In this document: in pieces, positions 5,809 through 10,747 of the stretch
Layout: the number at the start of each line of letters is the position of its first letter
Numbering within the stretch: the first letter of the stretch is position 1
NCBI GenBank assembly: GCA_900551495.1
Contig: URWG01000054.1
Coordinates: forward strand, 1-10,747
Length of the DNA: 10,747 nucleotides
Direction: 5' to 3'
Source of the DNA: an uncultured Eubacteriales bacterium
GTDB taxonomy: Bacteria; Bacillota; Clostridia; Oscillospirales; Oscillospiraceae
Program-made: the position numbers and the translations under genes
Notes under the pieces: model-generated
The model's input: only the letters and a program-made list of their open reading frames with translations
The model's database searches: none
Told to the model about the DNA's origin: nothing

Positions 5809-7851
5809 TTATTGCGCCGACTTGTCCAAGTACCTTGCCAAAATCGTTGCCGCCTGTGCTCTTGCGGCGGTGTTTTGCGGGCGGAGGTAGGCGGTGCCGC
5901 CCTCCGCGATGCCGTTGACCAGTCCGACGGCGTTCGCCCAGCCCAGCGCGTCCATAGCATAGGCGCTTACCTTGTCTCCGTCCGGAAACGCGCTCAGATC
6001 GGCGCGTTTTTTCGTATCTGCGCCGCGCAACTGCGCATATCGAAAGAAGATCGCCGCCAGCTGTTCCCGCGTCACGTTCCCCTCGGGGTCAAATCTCCCG
6101 CCGCCGATGCCGTTGACAATGCCCTTTTCCGCTGCCCATGCGACCGCCTCGGCATAGTATGCCCCGCGCACAACGTCGGAGAAGCCCGATTCGCCCGCAG
6201 CAGGCTTTCCGTCCATCCGCCACAGCACGGTCACGAGCATTCCCCGCGTCATCGTCGCCTCGGGTGCAAAGCGCTCCGTCGTCACCCCGCGAAACAGGAA
6301 AAGGCGCGTCACTGCCTTCACACCCGCGTAAAACCAGTCCGTTTCAGTGACATCCCGAAACGGATTTTCCCACGGCAGCGTCACCGCAGCGGAAAAGTCC
6401 ATTGCCGCGCACAGGGTGCGCAAAACCGCGCTCGCCTGCACACGATAGCCGACGTCACATGGGTGCAGGTTGTCCGTCAGCAGCCACTGCGTCCCGTAAA
6501 GATCGTCAAACGGATCGGCGTACCACACGCCCAGCTCCTCTGCCATGGCACGGATCGCAGCGTTCCATGCAATAATTTCCTCCGTTCGGAAGTCGTCGCC
6601 CATCGGGATCATGCCGACGAGCACGATCACCGTCTCGGGACAGCCCGCCTGCACCTCGCGGACATAGCCGCGGTAGGCGGCAAGGAAGGTTTCCAGCGGG
6701 ACATTCGCACGCAGGTCGTTGATACCGAACGCCGCCGTCAGAAGGTCGGGGTGATTCGGCACAATGTAGTCCTGCACGGTATCCTTCGCGGGCGGGTAAT
6801 CCGCCCACGTTGTTTTCAGACACATCCGACTGCCGGAGACAGCCTTGTTGACCAGCCGCACCTTCTGTCCGGAGATCTTGCCCAGCAGTCTCGCCAGCGT
6901 CGGAACCCAGCCGTTTTCCCGATACACCGCCGTCGCGCCGCAGGAGATGCTGTCCCCCGCCGCCACATAGCGCAGTACACCGTTTTTCAGCACGCTGCGC
7001 CGCGGCGCTTGCCGTTGAAGGCGAAGCAGAACCGTCCAATAAATCTCCTCCGCCGCCTCCCGGCTATCGACATCGGAGCGGTCGGCAGCGGTCAGCAGCT
7101 CCAAAAACGCCGCGCGCTCCGCCGCCTGCATCGTCGTGTAGGCGGTCAGCGGCAGCGCGGTTTTCCGACTTTCCAGCACGGCACGCATCGGCGCCGCATC
7201 CCGCGCCTCGGCAAATGCCGTCAGCATTGCAGCTTCGGGGGGCGGCTTCGGCGTTTCGTCCATATCCAGCGGTGCGCTGTGCTCCGCCGCAAGACAGGTG
7301 CACTCCCGCGCCAACGCAGCGAACAGACCGTTCGCCAGAAGCTGTTTTCCCGCCGTACTCGGCGTTTTTCCGTCCGCCTCCACGCTCCACGGCGCGCCGC
7401 CCATCGCTGCATAGGCGTCAAAATACACCGCTGCCGCGTTCTCTGCCGCGTGCCGCAGCGCGACCTGCCCCTTGGCATATTCCTCGATCGGCAAGTCCGT
7501 TCGGTAGCCAAGCCCGCACACCGCAAAAACGCCGTCCGACGCAACAAGTGCCGCAAGCCGCCGCACCGTCTCCGCCGAAGCCGACGCGTTTTCCGGCGCG
7601 TAGATCAACAGCTCCGGCAGCGGCGCCGTGATGCTCGAAATTTCCGTCTCCGTCAAGCGCGTCACCTCGGGTACGCTGCACTGATATTGTGCGATCAGCG
7701 CCGTCAGCTCGTCCGTATAGTTCATCGTTTCGCCGCCGACGTATACCACGCGTCCGAACGGTGCACTGCGGAGGTCCGCCGCCGATACGCCCGTCGGCAG
7801 AAGCGACAAAAGCAAAACTGCCGCCAGCACCCCCGCAAAAACCCGTTTCAT
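5809..7851 (-). CDS. Secreted SLH-anchored SGNH/GDSL hydrolase with a second, degenerate SGNH-like domain
   Basis: A 680-residue exported protein. The signal peptide is residues 1-24 (MKRVF start, hydrophobic core, cleavage after VSA). Residues about 33-182 look like a degenerate SGNH fold: GGET at 39-42, PELLIYAPEN at 79-88, and DGKTPSTAGKQLL at 160-172, where an active enzyme would have D-x-x-H. A helical linker follows (about 205-290). The active SGNH domain spans about 291-482: GDS with nucleophile Ser301, Gly340 in VSGSR, Asn378 in GIND, and Asp460/His463 in DNLHP. Three SLH modules follow at about 496-548, 557-607 and 619-674; their TRAE-type motifs read TRGM, TREQ and ARAQ. SLH modules bind secondary cell-wall polymers, so the enzyme should sit on the cell surface. 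Its likely job is to remove acyl groups from carbohydrate or wall polymer; the substrate is unknown. It has its own promoter, divergent from the amidohydrolase. Confidence 0.88.
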   Translation of the reverse strand: MKRVFAGVLAAVLLLSLLPTGVSAADLRSAPFGRVVYVGGETMNYTDELTALIAQYQCSVPEVTRLTETEISSITAPLPELLIYAPENASASAETVRRLAALVASDGVFAVCGLGYRTDLPIEEYAKGQVALRHAAENAAAVYFDAYAAMGGAPWSVEADGKTPSTAGKQLLANGLFAALARECTCLAAEHSAPLDMDETPKPPPEAAMLTAFAEARDAAPMRAVLESRKTALPLTAYTTMQAAERAAFLELLTAADRSDVDSREAAEEIYWTVLLRLQRQAPRRSVLKNGVLRYVAAGDSISCGATAVYRENGWVPTLARLLGKISGQKVRLVNKAVSGSRMCLKTTWADYPPAKDTVQDYIVPNHPDLLTAAFGINDLRANVPLETFLAAYRGYVREVQAGCPETVIVLVGMIPMGDDFRTEEIIAWNAAIRAMAEELGVWYADPFDDLYGTQWLLTDNLHPCDVGYRVQASAVLRTLCAAMDFSAAVTLPWENPFRDVTETDWFYAGVKAVTRLFLFRGVTTERFAPEATMTRGMLVTVLWRMDGKPAAGESGFSDVVRGAYYAEAVAWAAEKGIVNGIGGGRFDPEGNVTREQLAAIFFRYAQLRGADTKKRADLSAFPDGDKVSAYAMDALGWANAVGLVNGIAEGGTAYLRPQNTAARAQAATILARYLDKSAQ

Positions 7852-7874
7852 TCCGTCACGCCCCTTTCCCCTTC

Positions 7875-7903
7875 ACCATACCACGCTTTCCGCTGTTTGA
7901 CAA
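7875..7903 (-). promoter_or_regulatory. Predicted sigma-70-type promoter of the SLH hydrolase gene
   Basis: On the minus strand, TTGTCA (7903-7898) and TATGGT (7880-7875) are separated by exactly 17 bases, matching the consensus at 5 of 6 and 4 of 6 positions. The predicted transcript starts near 7868, leaving a leader of under 20 bases with a purine-rich GGGGAAAGGGG stretch as the probable ribosome binding site. Confidence 0.55.
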
Positions 7904-7969
7904 GTCCCCATTTCTCCTCCCGCCCGCTCGGGTTGACTGCTTTTCTTCCGCAAAACGGCAAGAAAACAG

Positions 7970-7998
7970 TTTACATTTGCGCAAAAAGCTGGTAAATT
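7970..7998 (+). promoter_or_regulatory. Predicted sigma-70-type promoter of the amidohydrolase gene
   Basis: TTTACA (7970-7975) and TAAATT (7993-7998) are separated by 17 bases, matching consensus at 5 of 6 and 4 of 6 positions, in an AT-richer part of the gap. Transcription would begin near 8005, giving a leader of about 64 bases before the TTG start at 8069. Confidence 0.55.
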
Positions 7999-8023
7999 TA
8001 GAAGTAGCCGACTATGATTTTTT

Positions 8024-8040
8024 ACGGTCGTGATGACCGT
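8024..8040 (+). other. Leader hairpin upstream of the amidohydrolase start
   Basis: ACGGTC (8024-8029) and GACCGT (8035-8040) form a perfect 6-bp stem with loop GTGAT, inside the predicted 5' leader and 15 bases before the ribosome binding site. No known riboswitch class was recognised and the leader is short. It may be only a stability element. The ATG at 8032 sits in this hairpin. Confidence 0.4.
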
Positions 8041-8055
8041 CGCTTATGCGTACAC

Positions 8056-8062
8056 AGGAGGT
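8056..8062 (+). promoter_or_regulatory. Ribosome binding site that sets the TTG start of the amidohydrolase
   Basis: AGGAGGT lies six to seven bases before TTG at 8069-8071. The in-frame ATG further upstream (8030-8032) has no such site and falls inside a hairpin. Translation from TTG gives MKKYLIQNCE, the usual first beta strand of this amidohydrolase family, so TTG is preferred. Confidence 0.85.
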
Positions 8063-8068
8063 AGCGAT

Positions 8069-9391
8069 TTGAAAAAGTATCTGATTCAAAACTGCGAATT
8101 GGCAGATTTCGACACCATGACGACCTCGACCAAGGAAATTTTGATAGAGGGCGAGCGGATCAAAAGGATCGCGGAAAAGATCGACCCGCCCGAGGACTGC
8201 GAGCGCCTTGACGCAAATGGAATGCTCGCTCTGCCGTCCTTTGCCGACTGCCACACGCATTTGGTGCAGTCCGTTCTGAAGGGACCGATGGACGACTACC
8301 CGATCACGCAATGGCTCGTGCGCCTGTTTACCATTGAGGACTTCATGACGCCGGAGGAGAACTACTATTCCTGTCTGCTCGGTTGTCTGACTGCGCTGCG
8401 TCGCGGCACGACCGTCGTCAACGACATGGCAATGTGGCCGTCGCTCGACGATGGTATCCGTGCCGTGTATGACAGCAAAATCCGTGCCACCATCGGTCTG
8501 AGCACAACCGATGTCGCCGAGAACGCCGTCACCCCCATTCTGTCGATTGAGGAGGCGCTGCGCCGCTCGGAGCTGGTCTACCAAAGGGTCCACGGGCTTG
8601 GCGGTCGTCTGAAAGCCTCGGTCGCTCCTGCGGGGCTGCCCGCCGTCTCGGGTCGGATGGTGCAGGCGCTGAAGCGGTTTGCCGATGAGCGCGGTCTGAT
8701 CTTCCATACGCACCTCGCCGAGGGCAGGATGGAGACGGAAGCCGTCGCCAAAGCCTACGGGCTGAGCGGCGAGGCGGAGGCGCTCGAGCAGCTCGGAATT
8801 CTTGATGAGCATACGCTGCTGGCGCACAGCATTTGGCTGAGTGACCGCGAGCTGGACATCATCGCAAAAAGCGGCGCGAATCCCGTGCACTGCCCCTGCA
8901 CCAACCTCAAGATCAGTGACGGCATTCCGAGGATCGCCGAAATGCTGCACCGCGGCATCAATGTCACCCTCGGCTGCGACGGCGAAGCGTCCAGCTCGAA
9001 CCGCGACATGATCCGCGAGGCGCGGACCGCAGCCTATCTGCAAAAGGGGCGCACCCTCGACCCGACCGTACTGGACGCGGGCACGGTTTATAAGATGATG
9101 ACCGTCAACGGCGCACGCGCCCTCGGCTATACCGACCTCGGCGAATTAAAGGAGGGCAACCTTGCCGACCTCCTGCTTGTGGACATGGATCACGACATTG
9201 CCCTGCTCAACCCCGACTATCGGCTCAGTAACTTCCTCTACGCCGGCGACGGGAAAAACGTCGATACCGTGTTCCTGAACGGCGAAATTCTCGTCCGCCA
9301 CGGCGAATTCACCTTTATTGATGAAGAAAAGCTGCTCGCCGAAGCCAAGCCCGTCATCCAGGGGCTGAACCAAAAGATCGCAGCCATGTAA
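8069..9391 (+). CDS. Metal-dependent amidohydrolase, MTA/SAH deaminase-like
   Basis: A 440-residue cytoplasmic enzyme of the amidohydrolase superfamily (ATZ/TRZ, MtaD branch), counted from the TTG start at 8069. Metal ligands and catalytic residues are visible: His62 and His64 in DCHTHL, His215 and Glu218 in HTHLAE, His253 in AHSIW, and Asp304 in GCDGEAS. The spacing from His253 to Asp304 (51) matches His228 to Asp279 in Thermotoga TM0936, a characterised MTA/SAH deaminase. The C-terminal part (GELKEGNLADLLLVD) rebuilds the small composite beta domain. The family hydrolyses an amine from adenine nucleosides or related heterocycles. The segment after Trp82, where MtaD enzymes usually read WP-x-E, is changed here (FTIED, with Glu90), so the substrate is uncertain: MTA, SAH, adenosine, guanine or another ring are all open. 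It is monocistronic, with its own promoter and terminator. Confidence 0.88.
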   Translation: MKKYLIQNCELADFDTMTTSTKEILIEGERIKRIAEKIDPPEDCERLDANGMLALPSFADCHTHLVQSVLKGPMDDYPITQWLVRLFTIEDFMTPEENYYSCLLGCLTALRRGTTVVNDMAMWPSLDDGIRAVYDSKIRATIGLSTTDVAENAVTPILSIEEALRRSELVYQRVHGLGGRLKASVAPAGLPAVSGRMVQALKRFADERGLIFHTHLAEGRMETEAVAKAYGLSGEAEALEQLGILDEHTLLAHSIWLSDRELDIIAKSGANPVHCPCTNLKISDGIPRIAEMLHRGINVTLGCDGEASSSNRDMIREARTAAYLQKGRTLDPTVLDAGTVYKMMTVNGARALGYTDLGELKEGNLADLLLVDMDHDIALLNPDYRLSNFLYAGDGKNVDTVFLNGEILVRHGEFTFIDEEKLLAEAKPVIQGLNQKIAAM

Positions 9392-9395
9392 AAAG

Positions 9396-9435
9396 CGCCG
9401 CGCACTCCGAAGCTCGGAGGTGCGCGGCGTTTTTT
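9396..9435. terminator. Bidirectional intrinsic terminator between convergent genes
   Basis: A GC-rich 15-bp stem with one bulged G (9396-9410 pairs with 9414-9429) and an AGC loop. It is followed by TTTTTT (9430-9435) on the plus strand, and by TTTTT, the complement of 9390-9394, on the minus strand. It therefore suits both the amidohydrolase, whose TAA is at 9389-9391, and the transporter gene ending at 9446. Confidence 0.92.
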
Positions 9436-9445
9436 ATTCCGTAAT

Positions 9446-10747
9446 TCAGGTCAGCGCGTACTTCTCCGCATAACGGCGGTATGCCTCGCGGAAGGCGCCG
9501 TCGTCGAGCTTTGCCGTGCGGAGCGTCTCATGCAGATTCAGATGGCGCCGCGCAATGTCGATCACGCAGCCCGCAATGTTGGAGCAGTGGTCGGAGGTCC
9601 GTTCCAGATCGGTCAGCAGGTCCGCCCAGACGAAGCCCGCCTCAATGCTGCAGCTGCCCTGCTGCATCCGCAGAATATGGCTGGTACGAAGCTGCTCCTT
9701 GAGTGCGTCGATCACCTGCTCGAGCGGCTCGACCTGCTCTGCCTGCTGCTCATCCCCCGTCGAAAATGCCCGCAGTGTCATGGTCAGGATCTCATCGACC
9801 GCCGCACTGAGCGTCCGCAGCTCCTGCTGTGCAGCGTCAGAGAACGAGAGCTTCTTATCCCGCAGCTCCTCTGCCGATTCCAAAATATTGACCGCGTGGT
9901 CGGAGATACGCTCAAAATCGCCGATGACCTTCAAAAGCTCCGTCGCCTCGCCGCTTTCCGCCGCGCTGAGCTTTTGGGCGCTGACGCGGACAAGGTAAGT
10001 ACCCAGCAGGTCCTCATAGTGATCGCAGCGCTCCTCTCCGCGCCGAATGTGCGGCGCAAGCTCAAATCTGCCGTCCGTTGCGCAGAGAAGGGCGTTTTTC
10101 AGCGACTGCACCGCGCACTGCGCCATCTCGCCGGCAACGGTGCGGCTGCGTTCGAGCGCAATGGCAGGCGTCGCCAGCAGACGCTCGTCCAGCTCCTCCA
10201 GCTTTTCCTTTTTGCGGCTGTCCGGCACGAGACGGAGCGCCAGCTTCTCCAGCCAGCCGCCCAGCGGCAGCAGGATCGCCGTGCAGAGGATGTTAAAGGC
10301 GCTGTGTGCGATCGCGATACCGTAAGCCGTCGCGTTTTCGTTTAGGATCGCCGGCGCAGCCACCGCCTTCACAAGGCTGAATACCGTCAGCAAAATCACA
10401 ACGCCGATCACGTTGAACATCAGATGCACCGCCGCCGCACGCTTTGCATTCTTATTGGTGCCGACCGAGGCGATGATCGCGGTGATACAGGTGCCGATGT
10501 TCTGTCCCATGATGATCGGGATCGCCGCCGCATAGCTGACGCGTCCGGTAAAGGAAAGCGCCTGCAAAATGCCCACCGACGCCGAGCTGGACTGGATGAT
10601 TGCCGTCAGAATTGCGCCCGCCAGCACGCCGAGGATCGGGTTTTGGAATTTCAGGAACAGCTCCGCAAAGACGGGCACGTCCTTCAGCCCCGAAACTGCG
10701 CCGCTCATCGTGTCCATGCCGAACATCAGCGTGGCAAAGCCCAAAAG
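9446..10747 (-). CDS. Na+/phosphate cotransporter family protein with PhoU-like tail (5' partial)
   Basis: The frame is open to the right edge, so the start lies outside the window; 433 residues are visible. Residue numbers count from the TTG codon at 10744. Residues 1-170 are membrane-embedded and match the second half of the inverted-repeat NptA/PNaS core: LMFGMDTMSGAV, then the transport motif QSSSA (51-55), GQNIGT (80-85) and HLMFNVIG (107-114). The first repeat with its own QSSS motif is probably in the missing part, about 150-180 residues by family comparison. Residues about 200-400 form a cytoplasmic PhoU-like helical domain with two metal-site motifs, DFERISDHAVN (276-286) and DLERTSDHCSN (379-389). 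The protein probably moves phosphate with Na+; some family members have other or unproven substrates. Loop residues are partly unusual (GQNIGTCIT rather than GANIGTT). Confidence 0.9.
   Translation of the reverse strand, partial: LLGFATLMFGMDTMSGAVSGLKDVPVFAELFLKFQNPILGVLAGAILTAIIQSSSASVGILQALSFTGRVSYAAAIPIIMGQNIGTCITAIIASVGTNKNAKRAAAVHLMFNVIGVVILLTVFSLVKAVAAPAILNENATAYGIAIAHSAFNILCTAILLPLGGWLEKLALRLVPDSRKKEKLEELDERLLATPAIALERSRTVAGEMAQCAVQSLKNALLCATDGRFELAPHIRRGEERCDHYEDLLGTYLVRVSAQKLSAAESGEATELLKVIGDFERISDHAVNILESAEELRDKKLSFSDAAQQELRTLSAAVDEILTMTLRAFSTGDEQQAEQVEPLEQVIDALKEQLRTSHILRMQQGSCSIEAGFVWADLLTDLERTSDHCSNIAGCVIDIARRHLNLHETLRTAKLDDGAFREAYRRYAEKYALT

Noticed and set aside
4590..5960. 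Antisense open frame of 456 codons over oadA and the terminator
   Set aside because: It is a codon-aligned shadow of oadA that crosses a perfect intrinsic terminator. It has no ribosome binding site or recognisable motif.
5800..7995. An open frame of over 700 codons on the plus strand opposite the SLH hydrolase gene
   Set aside because: Its codons align base-for-base with those of the minus-strand gene, where stops would require TTA, CTA or TCA codons that GC-rich genes avoid. The translation is Arg/His-rich with no domain, and it begins inside the terminator region. The minus-strand protein has a signal peptide, catalytic motifs and SLH modules.
8005..8068. A riboswitch (for example SAH- or purine-sensing) before the MTA/SAH deaminase-like gene
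   Set aside because: There is only one small hairpin in a leader of about 64 bases. No conserved core of a known riboswitch class was recognised.
8030..8068. The ATG/GTG around 8030 as the start of the amidohydrolase
   Set aside because: No ribosome binding site precedes it and it falls in a hairpin. The extra residues (TVAYAYTGGSD) do not fit the family N terminus, whereas TTG at 8069 has AGGAGGT at proper spacing.
8012..9043. Antisense open frame over the amidohydrolase
   Set aside because: It is codon-aligned with the real gene, its translation lacks any domain, and the sense strand has all the metal-binding motifs.
9530..10345. Plus-strand open frame opposite the phosphate transporter gene
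   Set aside because: It is again codon-aligned with the minus-strand gene and has no motif. The minus strand shows QSSSA and two PhoU signatures.

Overview
The window is GC-rich (clearly above half G+C), densely coding bacterial DNA. It holds eight protein-coding genes, two of them cut by the window edges, and no gap above about 220 bases. No RNA gene, mobile element or CRISPR array was seen. The source is most likely an anaerobic Gram-positive bacterium of the Clostridia, possibly near Oscillospiraceae. The grounds are a sodium-pump decarboxylase split into four polypeptides, strong AGGAGG ribosome binding sites, an SLH-anchored secreted hydrolase and a membrane-anchored FN3 protein. This placement is inference: no rRNA or marker gene is present, and Negativicutes also carry SLH proteins and sodium-pump decarboxylases.

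Layout. Positions 1-2178 (+) hold the 3' part of a gene for a single-pass membrane protein: an acidic Pro/Ala/Glu-rich cytoplasmic part, one membrane helix and a row of fibronectin III-like domains outside. Positions 2256-5747 (+) form a tight four-gene operon in the order gamma subunit (OadG), biotin carrier, beta subunit (OadB), carboxyltransferase alpha subunit (OadA). A 17-bp perfect hairpin with a T tract closes it at 5757-5795. Positions 5809-7851 (-) encode an exported SGNH/GDSL-type hydrolase with three C-terminal SLH modules, converging on the operon and sharing the terminator hairpin. A divergent promoter region (7852-8068) separates it from a metal-dependent amidohydrolase of the MTA/SAH deaminase type, 8069-9391 (+), whose real start appears to be TTG. 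A second two-way terminator (9396-9435) separates that gene from the convergent 3' part of a Na+/phosphate cotransporter-like gene with a PhoU-type tail, 9446-10747 (-).

How the genes work together. The operon products should assemble into a biotin-dependent, Na+-exporting oxaloacetate decarboxylase. OadA moves the carboxyl group from oxaloacetate to biotin on the carrier protein. OadB decarboxylates carboxybiotin and pumps Na+ outward. OadG holds the complex together. The sodium gradient could in principle feed secondary transporters such as the Na+/Pi-type protein at the right edge, but nothing in the sequence ties their regulation together. The other genes look like independent neighbours.

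I found no convincing new multi-gene system. The points most worth a second look are a probable dead second SGNH-like domain at the N terminus of the SLH hydrolase, a signal-peptide-like N-terminal extension on OadB, a possible frame disruption in a zinc-ribbon-like stretch at the left edge, and a leader hairpin upstream of the TTG-started amidohydrolase.
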